Shown piece after piece: positions 1-8,587 of a stretch of 64,000 nt of DNA. The stretch lies in the NCBI RefSeq assembly GCF_041058985.1, contig NZ_JBEHZE010000001.1, positions 124,001 through 188,000 on the forward strand, written 5' to 3'. How positions within the stretch are numbered: position 1 is the stretch's first letter; every line of letters starts with the position of its first letter. The notes beneath the pieces are model-generated. The model did not search any database. It had not been told where the DNA came from and saw nothing but the letters and a program-made list of their open reading frames with translations. The stretch comes from Hyphococcus lacteus. GTDB taxonomy: Bacteria; Pseudomonadota; Alphaproteobacteria; Caulobacterales; Parvularculaceae. Position numbers and translations under genes: made by a program.

Positions 1-13
1 GACAACCCTTTGG

Positions 14-50
14 AAGGGGTAGATGCCGCTAACGACATCTACCCCTTTTA
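14..50. terminator. Hairpin terminator, probably bidirectional
   Basis: A perfect 12-bp stem (AAGGGGTAGATG at 14-25 pairing with 36-47) closes a 10-nt loop. On the plus strand it runs into TTTTATT, so it can end a transcript entering from the left. On the minus strand it begins just past the stop codon of the lipoprotein gene but has a poorer T-run. Seen directly; function inferred. Confidence 0.7.
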
Positions 51-407
51 TTACCCGACGACTTGGTGGCCACGATTACGCATACAGGAAACGACAACAG
101 ATTTGCGTTCGCCTTTCGCCTTATAGGCACCAGCCGCCGTACCAGATGCGCCGCCAACGATTGCGCCACCAAGTACATCGCCATCTGCAGCACCGATTAA
201 CGCACCTAACGCCGCACCGAGAAGCGCATCACCTTTGGTGTCATCGTTTAAGTAACCGCGCTCGGTCGCCAAGGTCTGACAGGCGGAAAGGTCGGCGTAA
301 AACGCTGAATTTTTCGGTCCGTCAACGATCGGTGTGTAATTTGCACCCGTGTTTGCACAGGCAGAGAGGCCGAGTGATATTAGCAGAAGAAGCATAACAT
401 TTTTCAT
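51..407 (-). CDS. Small glycine-zipper outer-membrane lipoprotein
   Basis: A 118-residue protein. The N-terminus is a short lipoprotein signal peptide ending in a lipobox (LSAC at about residues 14-17), so it should be lipidated on that cysteine. The middle (about residues 60-95) is very rich in Gly and Ala in a glycine-zipper pattern (GALIGAADGDVLGGAIVGG), as in SlyB/Rcs-type or OmpA-linked small lipoproteins that embed in the outer membrane. The start at 407 is chosen because AAGGAAA lies just upstream; a longer reading frame to 530 lacks a signal peptide and overlaps the autotransporter. It follows the autotransporter by 13 nt, so the two are probably co-transcribed. Exact function unknown. 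Confidence 0.75.
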   Translation of the reverse strand: MKNVMLLLLISLGLSACANTGANYTPIVDGPKNSAFYADLSACQTLATERGYLNDDTKGDALLGAALGALIGAADGDVLGGAIVGGASGTAAGAYKAKGERKSVVVSCMRNRGHQVVG

Positions 408-420
408 TTTTATTTCCTTT

Positions 421-2328
421 CTAAAATGCTTTGCGAAGAACAATCGAAATACCCTCGGCACCAGAAACATCATCTGCCCATGTTTTTTCGTAGCGTGCGC
501 CAAGCTTCCAGCTATCATCAAATTCAACATCGAACCCGAAAGCGGCGCTCAGTCGATCGGGGGCAACGCCGTCCGTCAGGAAGACTGCGCTATTGGCTGT
601 GTTATCGATTAGCTGTGATGTCAGTGTATAACTTCCATCGGTCAGCTCTCGGCGGTAGCTAAAGTCCGCAACGGGGGACACTGAAAAGCGCTCTCGAACA
701 CGCCATACCATTGGTTGAATTTTAAGACCTGCCTCAATTCTTCGGCTCTTGCGTGTTTGCTTCTCATAACTAAGTGCTAGGCCCTGCGCGCCGCTTTCAA
801 TAAATCCGTCAACGCTGATTTCGCTGGCATGAAAGGACACATCACCATCGACGTTGATCCCCATGAAATCGGTTTTCCCACCAACTGCGACATAGGTATC
901 CCAATAATTTCCGTCAGTTTGTCCGCTAGCGGACAAAAGTGAAACGCCAGTTGGGCGAATGATATCGTCAATATCTAACCAGCCATAAGCCGCACCAATC
1001 CGAACATCATACCAGTCCGGTTTGATGCCGATATACCCGTGCAAACCTTTTGACCCACTGTCATACCGGCCACCAGCAATAGTATCGACATCACTTTCCG
1101 TGAGCGTAAACGCTGCGCCGGCAAACACCGTTTCAGTCAAAAACCCTTCGCCGCCAATTACGACGCCTTTATAATCAGTCTCAACCAAAGAACGGATATC
1201 GTCATGGGCCAATAGTGGCGTGCCCATAAAAAAGTCACCATAAATACTAAAACGCTGATCCACATCGGGCCGCCCTGCCCCAACGCGCCCCAAGACATTT
1301 TCCAATTCAAATTGAGCGACATCACCAATTCGTGCCACCTGGCGCGATGCTTCGCCCGATGCTGCATTCAGTGTTGATTTCCACCACTGGGCCGCCAAAC
1401 GGTGCCCCCCTTCAGAAAAATGAAGTTCATCAATAAAGACGTGGCGGTTTTGCTCATCGACGTCAGATGAACAAAGCGCATCAGTATCATCGTTGTAACA
1501 GGCAACATCCGTTTTCGTGAAACCAAGTGCCGTTGCATTACCCGTCATATATGAAAGAAAATTCTCATATTTCATTGTGACAAGGTTCAAATCCGACGGT
1601 AGCGTCGCCCCAGCAATCGCATCGAACATTTCTTCATTCGCTTCATCCATTAATTCGTCGAGCGACGATTTTGCGGCATCATCATCGGCAAACATTGGTG
1701 AATACTGAAGCGGCTGAATTTCTGAGATGATAATTGTTCGTATACCCGCATTTGCGAGTTCCACGACATTTTCCGCCGCAGCATTTGCAACATCTGTCGA
1801 AATTAAGTCGGCATCCTCTCCTGCATCCATGCGATCCAGAAAATCGTTTCCGCCAGCGATCATGAACGCTACATCGTCGTCATCAATATCAAGCATTCCG
1901 CCACCGACAAGGGCGGCAAACTCTTCGGTTTGAACACGCACGCCAGTCTCAACGCCAAATGGTACGAGGTCGCCACCGCGCGTCATATGCGCACCGGATA
2001 TAGCGAAGTTTAAGTTTGAAGAATTTTGATCTGGATCAAGAACAATATCGACGTCTCTCCCCATCATTTCAGCCCAAACAAGTCCATTTGAGTCTCGCTC
2101 GAACCCGTTATTTGATGAATAGGGCGTGAAATCCTCTCCGCGCTCACCAACAATAGCGCTAAAATTTCCCTGCCCTATCGAGCTATCGCCGAAGAAATAC
2201 CAATTCCCGTCTCCGGTCTCTGCGTTCGCCATCGGCGCATATAACGTTGCCGCTGCAACGCCCATTAAAAGCGCGGTAGTGGCATTTTTGGCATAAGGTC
2301 TTGTGGTGTATAATTTAGAAAAAGGCAT
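421..2328 (-). CDS. GDSL-esterase autotransporter
   Basis: A 635-residue two-part secreted protein. After a signal peptide ending near PMANA comes a GDSL/SGNH hydrolase passenger: block I FFGDSS with the nucleophilic Ser near residue 48, and a block V Asp/His pair in DELHFSEGGH around residue 300. The rest (about 350-635) has the alternating pattern of a type V autotransporter beta-barrel and ends in a C-terminal Phe (RKAF). The layout matches EstA-type surface esterases, which act on short or medium acyl esters outside the cell; the true substrate is unknown. GGAGAGA five bases before the ATG at 2328 favours this start over one 12 bases upstream. The small lipoprotein follows in the same direction. 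Confidence 0.85.
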   Translation of the reverse strand: MPFSKLYTTRPYAKNATTALLMGVAAATLYAPMANAETGDGNWYFFGDSSIGQGNFSAIVGERGEDFTPYSSNNGFERDSNGLVWAEMMGRDVDIVLDPDQNSSNLNFAISGAHMTRGGDLVPFGVETGVRVQTEEFAALVGGGMLDIDDDDVAFMIAGGNDFLDRMDAGEDADLISTDVANAAAENVVELANAGIRTIIISEIQPLQYSPMFADDDAAKSSLDELMDEANEEMFDAIAGATLPSDLNLVTMKYENFLSYMTGNATALGFTKTDVACYNDDTDALCSSDVDEQNRHVFIDELHFSEGGHRLAAQWWKSTLNAASGEASRQVARIGDVAQFELENVLGRVGAGRPDVDQRFSIYGDFFMGTPLLAHDDIRSLVETDYKGVVIGGEGFLTETVFAGAAFTLTESDVDTIAGGRYDSGSKGLHGYIGIKPDWYDVRIGAAYGWLDIDDIIRPTGVSLLSASGQTDGNYWDTYVAVGGKTDFMGINVDGDVSFHASEISVDGFIESGAQGLALSYEKQTRKSRRIEAGLKIQPMVWRVRERFSVSPVADFSYRRELTDGSYTLTSQLIDNTANSAVFLTDGVAPDRLSAAFGFDVEFDDSWKLGARYEKTWADDVSGAEGISIVLRKAF

Positions 2329-2489
2329 GAGTCTCTCCATTGGGCCAAGAGGCCCATCGTTTGATTTTCATTTTTTTGTTGTGATCGACGCTTTGCGCGC
2401 CTTAATTCTTTGTGCCCAATCGGCCCAAAGTTATACTAGCTAGAATTATTCATTTCTCTCTCCGGTATCTACGCGCTAGCTGTATTCGG

Positions 2490-3518
2490 TTATGGGTTCG
2501 CTTTAGTTGCATGCGGTTTAAACCGTTCGCGATATTCGCTCGCGGCAATACCCAAATGTCTCTGAAAGGCGCGACGCATACGCTCGGGGTTCACAAACCC
2601 AACGTTCATCGCAATAACTTCGACAGGATGATTTGTCTGTTCTAATTCTACCCTCGCCGCCTGAAGCCTTGCCATTTCCACATAATTTGCTGGGGTAATG
2701 TTGGTTTCGTCCTTAAACTTCCGCGCGAATGATCGCTCTGACATCGCCGCGCGAGCAGCCAGCTTTGTAACATTGAGGTCTTCTTTGACATTGTTCAAAA
2801 TATACTGGAGCGTTTCAGCAATCGCACTATCATCCGCTGTCTGAGCAATAAGTTGGGTACTGAATTGCGATTGGCCACCTGGGCGCATCATATACATTAC
2901 ATTATATCGCGCGACCTGAAGCGCGACCTCATGCCCCCAGTCTGCTTCCACAAGTGCGAGCGCCAGATCCATTCCCGTTGTTACGCCTGCGGAAGTCCAA
3001 ATGTTTCCGTCTTGAATATAGATGGCATCGGGATCAATTTCGACTTTTGGATAACGCTGTGCAAGAATTGGACACCACCACCAATGGGTTGTCGCTCGCT
3101 TGTCATCAAGCAACCCCAGCTCAGCCAAAATCATAGCGCCCGTACAAATCGACACTATGCGCTTTGCGCGTTGTCCTGCCCAACTCACATATTCTAATAA
3201 ATCACTATCGTTGATCGCCTCGCCCGTGCCATGACCACCAGAAATGATCAGAGTATCAATCTCTATCAGCTGATCTTTTGCCCCGTTAAAATCGTAGTCT
3301 GCCTGAAGCGTTAGCCCGCTCGTGGTCGAGACTGGCCCCTTATCATGTGCCACCAAAGCAACACGATACGGATCAATTCCCTCCGGAAGAAAGAGCTTGG
3401 AACCGGTCAAAATCTCGAGCGGCCCGACAACATCAAGAATATGTGCGTCGGGATATGCGACCATAACCACGTTCCGTGGCGGCTCTGCTGTTGTGTATGT
3501 TTTTGTTGTTTTCTTCAT
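2490..3518 (-). CDS. GlxA-family AraC-type transcriptional regulator
   Basis: A 342-residue protein with two domains. Residues about 15-190 form a DJ-1/PfpI-like fold of the GlxA type, including the nucleophile-elbow region IVSICTGAMILAELGLL. Residues about 230-335 form an AraC DNA-binding domain with two helix-turn-helix units (MSERSFARKFKDETNITPANYV and the second around NVGFVNPERMRRAFQRHLG). Members of this family sense small metabolites, often linked to choline, arginine or aldehyde metabolism, and activate nearby genes. Here the flanking genes are the autotransporter (161 bp downstream, same strand) and a methyltransferase, so the target is not evident. Confidence 0.85.
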   Translation of the reverse strand: MKKTTKTYTTAEPPRNVVMVAYPDAHILDVVGPLEILTGSKLFLPEGIDPYRVALVAHDKGPVSTTSGLTLQADYDFNGAKDQLIEIDTLIISGGHGTGEAINDSDLLEYVSWAGQRAKRIVSICTGAMILAELGLLDDKRATTHWWWCPILAQRYPKVEIDPDAIYIQDGNIWTSAGVTTGMDLALALVEADWGHEVALQVARYNVMYMMRPGGQSQFSTQLIAQTADDSAIAETLQYILNNVKEDLNVTKLAARAAMSERSFARKFKDETNITPANYVEMARLQAARVELEQTNHPVEVIAMNVGFVNPERMRRAFQRHLGIAASEYRERFKPHATKANP

Positions 3519-3595
3519 AATCAGACATTAGCCCGCCAGTTCCAAGACCGTTAGGACAAAGACCCCACCGTTCCTGCCAAAGTTAAATAGAGCCA

Positions 3596-4261
3596 CTAAA
3601 CCGCTGATTTCCGCGCAACGATAAAAACCACCTTCCCCGTAGAGGGTTGCCACTCATATTCGATTTCAAACCCCGCCTCGCGGAGGTCAGCGATCAATTC
3701 AGTTTTCCGCAAAAAATCAACATACGGTAGTTTTCCGATCATTCGGCCCATCCAAATCAATGGTTTCAAATACCCCATTGAATCATTCAGACAGACGGTG
3801 CTCGAAACAAAGACGCCATTTGGTTTGAGTAACGCATATACTTTCGCCAACGCTGCTTTTCTGTCTACCAACAGATGAACAATCGACATCCCTAAAATGA
3901 CGTCAAAACCAGATGCGTGTCCGGTAAAATTTTCGATTGTCGATTGTTCAAAATCAATATTCTGGACGCCGGCTTCACGAGCTTTGTCTCGTGCTATGGC
4001 GAGCATGTTATCGGAAACGTCCAGGGCCAGGATGTGTTCTACATTCGGCGCATGTAGAATTGCCGTTGAACCGGTGCCGCAACCGAACTCAAACATCCTA
4101 GTCTCCGGCGTCAAATATTCCCTCGTGACCTTGAGTTTATGCTCGTAGGACTCTTGATCAGCGATCGGCTGCTTGGCGTATTTCGCTGCAACCTTGTCCC
4201 AGAACCGCTTATTTACCTTGCCTTGTGCTGTCACCGTGAACTCTCCCATAAATACGGTCAT
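3596..4261 (-). CDS. Class I SAM-dependent methyltransferase
   Basis: A 221-residue cytoplasmic protein with the Rossmann-fold methyltransferase pattern: motif I MFEFGCGTGSTAI near residues 57-69 binds S-adenosylmethionine, an acidic residue after the second strand (LALDVSDNML) binds the ribose, and a motif IV-like strand follows (FDVILGMSIVHLL). It has the length and layout of generic methyltransferase-11/25 family enzymes; the substrate (small molecule or lipid) cannot be told. Its start codon is 77 bp from that of a divergent LysR gene, the classic arrangement of a regulator and its target, so regulation by that LysR protein is likely but inferred. Confidence 0.85.
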   Translation of the reverse strand: MTVFMGEFTVTAQGKVNKRFWDKVAAKYAKQPIADQESYEHKLKVTREYLTPETRMFEFGCGTGSTAILHAPNVEHILALDVSDNMLAIARDKAREAGVQNIDFEQSTIENFTGHASGFDVILGMSIVHLLVDRKAALAKVYALLKPNGVFVSSTVCLNDSMGYLKPLIWMGRMIGKLPYVDFLRKTELIADLREAGFEIEYEWQPSTGKVVFIVARKSAV

Positions 4262-4315
4262 CTATTGTTTTCAGCATATACAGACAGCTTCGACATACGC
4301 ATATTGCCTAAATTT

Positions 4316-4346
4316 CATGAACTGATATACGAAAATGCATGAACTG
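4316..4346 (+). repeat. Direct repeat CATGAACTG x2 in the LysR/methyltransferase promoter gap
   Basis: CATGAACTG occurs at 4316-4324 and again at 4338-4346, 22 bp apart (two helical turns); the second copy contains the LysR start codon. The spacing would suit an autoregulatory operator, but no LysR-type T-N11-A palindrome was established. Weak evidence. Confidence 0.3.
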
Positions 4347-5229
4347 GGAGACTGTATCATTTGACTGGAACCAAGCTCGCGCCTTCCTCGCTACAGCCGA
4401 GGAAGGATCACTTTCGGCTGCGGCGCGTGCGTTAAATGTTACCCAACCAACCCTCAGCAGACAGGTAAGCGCGTTAGAGACGGAGCTGAATATTGTTCTT
4501 TTTGAGCGTGGCACGCGAAACATGTTGCTCACCGAAGCTGGGCTTGAACTTCTCGATCATGTGCGAGCAATGTTTGAGGCCGCCAGCCGAATGTCGCTTT
4601 CCGCATCCGGCCAATCGCAATCGATTAAGGGATCCGTAAAATTATCTACGACGAACACATTGGCCACCTATCACCTTCCCGCCATCATCGAGGTTATCCG
4701 CGAACAAGCACCAGAAATCGAAATTACCATTACGACGTCAAATTTGGTGCGCGATCTCACCCGTCGCGAAGCAGATATATCGATACGTCATGGGCGACCG
4801 ACCCAACCAGAGCTTATTGCGAAACTCATCCGAGAAACGACGGCGCGTTTTTATGCGTCTACGGAGTTCCTAGATCGAATCGGGCGTCCACGCTCACCAG
4901 ACGATTTAAAAGATGCTGTTTTCCTGGGGTTTGAAAACCTTGAACAATTAATCGCGGCTTATGGCGAATATGGTGTTCATTTGACCCGCAAAAACTTTCC
5001 GATCAATTCGGCAAGCGGAACCGCCATCAATGAAATGGTACGCCGGGGACTTGGGATCGGCACTCTATTGCAGGAGGACGCTGCACTTTTTCCCGAGCTA
5101 GAATTAGTTCTACCGGATTTAGAACCTATTCCTGTACCGATCTGGATCGTGACACACCGGGAACTTCATACCAGCCGACGAATCCGCTTGGTATTTGATC
5201 TGCTTACAGAACACCTAGCAAACATATAA
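4339..5229 (+). CDS. LysR-family transcriptional regulator
   Basis: A 296-residue protein with the standard LysR layout. The N-terminal winged helix-turn-helix (about residues 10-68: FLATAEEGSLSAAARALNV, then TQPTLSRQVSALE) binds DNA, a linker helix follows, and residues about 90-295 form the type 2 periplasmic-binding-like effector domain. It is divergent from the methyltransferase gene and convergent with the cREC-propeller gene. No good ribosome-binding site precedes the ATG, so the start is chosen by homology of the first helix. By analogy it probably represses itself and controls the divergent methyltransferase; the inducer is unknown. Confidence 0.9.
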   Translation: MNWETVSFDWNQARAFLATAEEGSLSAAARALNVTQPTLSRQVSALETELNIVLFERGTRNMLLTEAGLELLDHVRAMFEAASRMSLSASGQSQSIKGSVKLSTTNTLATYHLPAIIEVIREQAPEIEITITTSNLVRDLTRREADISIRHGRPTQPELIAKLIRETTARFYASTEFLDRIGRPRSPDDLKDAVFLGFENLEQLIAAYGEYGVHLTRKNFPINSASGTAINEMVRRGLGIGTLLQEDAALFPELELVLPDLEPIPVPIWIVTHRELHTSRRIRLVFDLLTEHLANI

Positions 5230-5270
5230 ACATTAGCCTTTGGAATAGTCATCCTATGCAATAGCTTGCT

Positions 5271-6488
5271 TCAGACCTTGAATCTATATGTGTCGAAATC
5301 ATCAATCCCGAGAGGTTCTTGAGTTTCGACAACATTCGGCGCAACCTCACCCGTAATTTCAAGGTTTATACTGGCCCTACCAGCGTGCAGAATTCGCAAA
5401 TCATAAAGCCCGTCCCATACATATATATATCCAGACGTGCCGTAGGTTGTTCCGCCCCCAAATAACCTTCCATCGTCGAGCAATGACCAGGTTGAATAAC
5501 TTGCTTCAGCACCAGTAATATCTTTTATGCGTTCCATGCAATGCCCGTTTGAGGAATTCACCGTCGGAACCCAACGCTTCACTTGGTTCTGATCCAATCG
5601 GTTCTCAACGCGGCATTTAAAAGAATGCTGCTCGCCTTCTGGAACCACAATCCAGTCAACCTGAACATCCGGCGCGGGCAAGTGCCGATTGTCTACATAA
5701 CGCTGTTTTTCGGAATGCTCCAATTTACCAAAATTATGATTTGACAACACGGCTTTTCCACTTGCGGCATCGGCAAAAAGCGGCAACGGCATAACATCAA
5801 GGCATTTGCCCGTGCGACGATCCCAAACTCGACCGAGATAGTCTCTACCCCATGTGATCAGCTTTCCCCCGGCTAATAGCTCTGCGCCGTAAACCGTGCC
5901 TAGATGATGACCTTCAAGATAAAGCTGCCGCTTTCCGGTCGTCAGATCCCAAATTGCCATAGGTTGCGGATGAAGAGATCGACGCCAACCGGCCTCTAGA
6001 AACTCCTGTCGATAGCACTGCCAACTATAATCAACCCCCAGCGCAGTCTCGTCACCAAGCTCATAAAAATTTGAAATGTGGGCGCTGTCTTTAAGCTCAA
6101 GCTCAACACCCGGTTTTGGGATATATGCTGCAGGTGCCGTTCCACCCCAGCTAATCAAAAACTGTCCCTTGTCTTGATGACGTGAAAAATCAGTAGGTGT
6201 GCGAATGAATTTTTCAATTGTTTCTATCGCCGATTCCATCTTTTGGCGTGCGGAAATATTCGCTGAATGCACAGACAGCTTTGGCGGCGTATACCCCCGC
6301 GTGAGCACTGCTTCTTCGATCCACAACAAAACATCATAGCCTGTCCCGCGATCATCATCGCCAAGATCATGATCGAGACTAACTTCCGAGACATTCTCGG
6401 TGTGCAATAAATTGATGACTTCATCTGGCCAGAAACATCGGGTCCAACCATCAGGCGTCGGCCGTTCATCGTCGAGATAAATTTTCAC
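5271..6488 (-). CDS. cREC (cyclic-phosphate-processing receiver) domain fused to a WD-like propeller
   Basis: A 405-residue protein without signal peptide or membrane segment. Residues 1-95 match the small cREC family: LDDERPTPDGW at 5-15, SLDHDLGDDDRGTGYD at 37-52 and VHSANISARQKM at 73-84, with the expected Asp and His residues all present. cREC domains are receiver-like folds predicted from genome context to process cyclic-phosphate ends and are usually encoded as proteins of about 100 residues. From residue about 100 onward there are WD40-like blades (AIWDLTTGKRQLYLEGH, then GRVWDRRTGKCLDV, later YIYVWDGLYDLRIL), consistent with a beta-propeller. The fusion is unusual. The protein is not recognised as a named gene, and its substrate and partner are unknown. 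Confidence 0.7.
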   Translation of the reverse strand: MKIYLDDERPTPDGWTRCFWPDEVINLLHTENVSEVSLDHDLGDDDRGTGYDVLLWIEEAVLTRGYTPPKLSVHSANISARQKMESAIETIEKFIRTPTDFSRHQDKGQFLISWGGTAPAAYIPKPGVELELKDSAHISNFYELGDETALGVDYSWQCYRQEFLEAGWRRSLHPQPMAIWDLTTGKRQLYLEGHHLGTVYGAELLAGGKLITWGRDYLGRVWDRRTGKCLDVMPLPLFADAASGKAVLSNHNFGKLEHSEKQRYVDNRHLPAPDVQVDWIVVPEGEQHSFKCRVENRLDQNQVKRWVPTVNSSNGHCMERIKDITGAEASYSTWSLLDDGRLFGGGTTYGTSGYIYVWDGLYDLRILHAGRASINLEITGEVAPNVVETQEPLGIDDFDTYRFKV

Positions 6489-6600
6489 GCTATACTCCCC
6501 GGTCGAAACCCTATCGCCTTAAACACCTTAAAATACCCACACGCGAACAAAATCGAACGTATGTACTGAGTTTAGCTATTTAGGGAATTTGTTTTTATAA

Positions 6601-6640
6601 TGGCGCGAGTGAAGGCGGGGCTTAGAACCGGCGATTGGAC
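6601..6640 (-). repeat. Degenerate copy of the tRNA-Asp 3' end (possible att remnant)
   Basis: TGGCGCGAGTGA at 6601-6612 is identical, in the same orientation, to the 3' end of the tRNA-Asp gene at 8212-8223. The next ~25 bases still resemble its T-arm (GGTTCTAAG on the minus strand in place of GGTTCGAGT, with a short insertion). A displaced partial tRNA 3' end on the 3' side of an intact tRNA is the usual trace of integrase-mediated insertion. The match is short, so this is a suggestion. Confidence 0.45.
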
Positions 6641-6774
6641 ATAGTCTGTCAGACCGAGAAAGCGCAATTCCCGGAGTATGATGTGGGGCGGTTTTAGAAC
6701 AGTTGAATAAAATCCTCTAGAGCATTCGGCTCAGGCGATTTGGCACCCTTTCCGTAAAAATGAATTCCCTGATT

Positions 6775-7899
6775 TTAATTCGCCCCACGAAGCCTCGTCA
6801 GGACAACGTCATTCGCAGTGCCCGAATTTGCAAAAACAAAGTCAATCGCACCATCACCGTTCATATCCCCTACAGCAACGCCATATGTATCGGCGCTATT
6901 CGGAAGAGTCTCTCGCTGGAATACTCCTGACCCATCATTAAAATACAACAGATTGTTTCCATCTGCACCCGCAACAAGATCAATGTCTCCATCAGCGTCA
7001 ATGTCGACAGCAGCAACCGCCTGAACATTATCGCCGGTCCTTCCGAACAGCTTTGGTTCGGTAAACTCTTCCTCTTCGCTTTGCTCGTATAGCAAATGTA
7101 CTCCAGTGGTGCCGGTCAGTATGATATCCACCCTCTCATCACCATTCATATCCGCGAATACGGCCTTACGATGATCGCCCTCGCTTGCAGGAAGCGCAAT
7201 TGCATGGAAATCACCACTACCCTGATTGTTCAGAAGAACGCTTGCTGCACCATCGCGCCTAGCTATCAGTAGGTCGTAATCACCGTCGGCATCAAAATCA
7301 CCGACATCGACACCGGTCGATCCATACCCATCTCCTGGAAGATCTGCTGGCAATCCGAAACCACCTTCACCATCACCGATATAGAGTCGATCTGTCCCGC
7401 GTCGGGTAACCATAACAAGGTCGAGATTTGAATCACCGTCGACATCAAGGAGACGCGCTGATCTTGTAGGACCGGCGCTTTTCGCGATTTCCCCGATCAG
7501 GGAAAATATGGCGTGGCCGTCATTTTCGAATACAAGGGCCGTCAAGTTATCCCGGACGACAATGGCATCAAGGTCGCCGTCCTTATCAAGGTCGCCTGCT
7601 TGTATTGTGTAGCTCGCGCCTATTTGTTCGCCAATCGGCCTTGCTTCCAGCATTCGGCCAGAGCCAGCGTTTAAAAACACAAAATCTTGCTCTGCCCAAT
7701 GCCGGCCATTTGCCGTCAGAACGTCTAAATCTCCGTCACCGTCAAGATCAGCTAGCGTCACGTCTGCGGTAAGATGTTCAGCAATATCAAATGTTAAAAA
7801 CGGGTGTTGATTGAAAGATAGTGCACGGTCCTGCGCAAATACAACACCGGATACTGACAATGTAGCTAGAAGATAACTCAGAAGCATCTTTCCACGCAT
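6775..7899 (-). CDS. Secreted FG-GAP/VCBS-repeat seven-bladed propeller protein
   Basis: A 374-residue exported protein. AGGAGG eight bases upstream fixes the start at 7899 and gives a signal peptide cleaved near VVFAQ (residue 23). The mature part is about seven ~45-residue repeats, each with an Asp-rich calcium-binding loop of the DxDGDGxxD type (DLDGDGDLDVL, DLDKDGDLDAI, DVDGDSNLDLV, DFDADGDYDLL, DMNGDERVDII, DIDADGDIDLV, DMNGDGAIDFV), as in integrin-alpha-like FG-GAP propellers. There is no catalytic domain. It may serve in adhesion or binding at the cell surface or in the periplasm. It sits between the tRNA-Asp gene and the presumed remnant of that gene, so it may have been carried in by an element. 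Confidence 0.85.
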   Translation of the reverse strand: MRGKMLLSYLLATLSVSGVVFAQDRALSFNQHPFLTFDIAEHLTADVTLADLDGDGDLDVLTANGRHWAEQDFVFLNAGSGRMLEARPIGEQIGASYTIQAGDLDKDGDLDAIVVRDNLTALVFENDGHAIFSLIGEIAKSAGPTRSARLLDVDGDSNLDLVMVTRRGTDRLYIGDGEGGFGLPADLPGDGYGSTGVDVGDFDADGDYDLLIARRDGAASVLLNNQGSGDFHAIALPASEGDHRKAVFADMNGDERVDIILTGTTGVHLLYEQSEEEEFTEPKLFGRTGDNVQAVAAVDIDADGDIDLVAGADGNNLLYFNDGSGVFQRETLPNSADTYGVAVGDMNGDGAIDFVFANSGTANDVVLTRLRGAN

Positions 7900-7937
7900 A
7901 GACAGGTCCTCCTAATCACCAACCAACATATGAGCTA

Positions 7938-8084
7938 CTAAATAATGAGAAAATCCACCCAGTCCGGCACAGGTGGCAGCAAACTATATACCGTCTTCAC
8001 ACGTTTCCCCGGCAAAGAGTTTACCGCTCGGCGTGCGTAGTGACGCTCAAGTTCTGCTTTTAATAGCTCAGCACGTTTTGCCAT
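7938..8084 (-). CDS. Possible 48-residue small protein
   Basis: An ATG-started frame of 48 codons fills most of the otherwise empty stretch between the FG-GAP gene and tRNA-Asp. The product begins MAKRAELLKAELERHYARR, a basic amphipathic helix, and ends in a hydrophobic PDWVDFLII. No convincing ribosome-binding site precedes it and I recognise no family. It could be a genuine small protein, a fragment of a decayed integrated element, or chance. The rest of 7900-8211 shows no other signal. Confidence 0.3.
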   Translation of the reverse strand: MAKRAELLKAELERHYARRAVNSLPGKRVKTVYSLLPPVPDWVDFLII

Positions 8085-8211
8085 GCTTTATTTTTGATCT
8101 AACAACGACAGCACCCACAATAGCAGTAATTTCCACGGCTTAACTACGGCCCAAACGGACCGCCCACGAAAAGCGTGATGCATTAAAGACTGTTGTTATG
8201 TAAATTAAAAG

Positions 8212-8288
<77 letters not shown>

Positions 8289-8587
8289 ATCAGATAAGCC
8301 TGACGCTTAATAGAGGGTGCCGTTTAAGATAGGGCGCTAAGGGCGTCAAGCGGAATATCGCAGATCGCGGCCACAATATTGGTAATTCTTCTTTCGAAAC
8401 CAAAAAGATGTCCAAAAATATGAATAATTGCCCGCTATATAGCCACAAGCATAGCATTTACCATTAACGCTCAGAGCGGCACTTTTCACCGAGAGTTTTC
8501 CCCATCTATTCACCTCGCGCGATAAGTCGGATACTGGCGGGATGCCTCCACTCAGACCACGCGTTAACTGCCAAGATGAGAATTCCA
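8289..8587. other. Intergenic stretch, no gene seen
   Basis: About 300 bp between tRNA-Asp and the hydrolase gene. It must contain the divergent promoters for both, but no clear -35/-10 pair, operator or hairpin stands out. A minus-strand open frame through it overlaps the hydrolase gene and shows no protein-like pattern. Confidence 0.5.

Noticed and set aside
6601..6690. A second intact tRNA gene
   Set aside because: Only the last ~35 bases resemble tRNA-Asp; no anticodon arm, D-arm or matching 5' acceptor strand follows.
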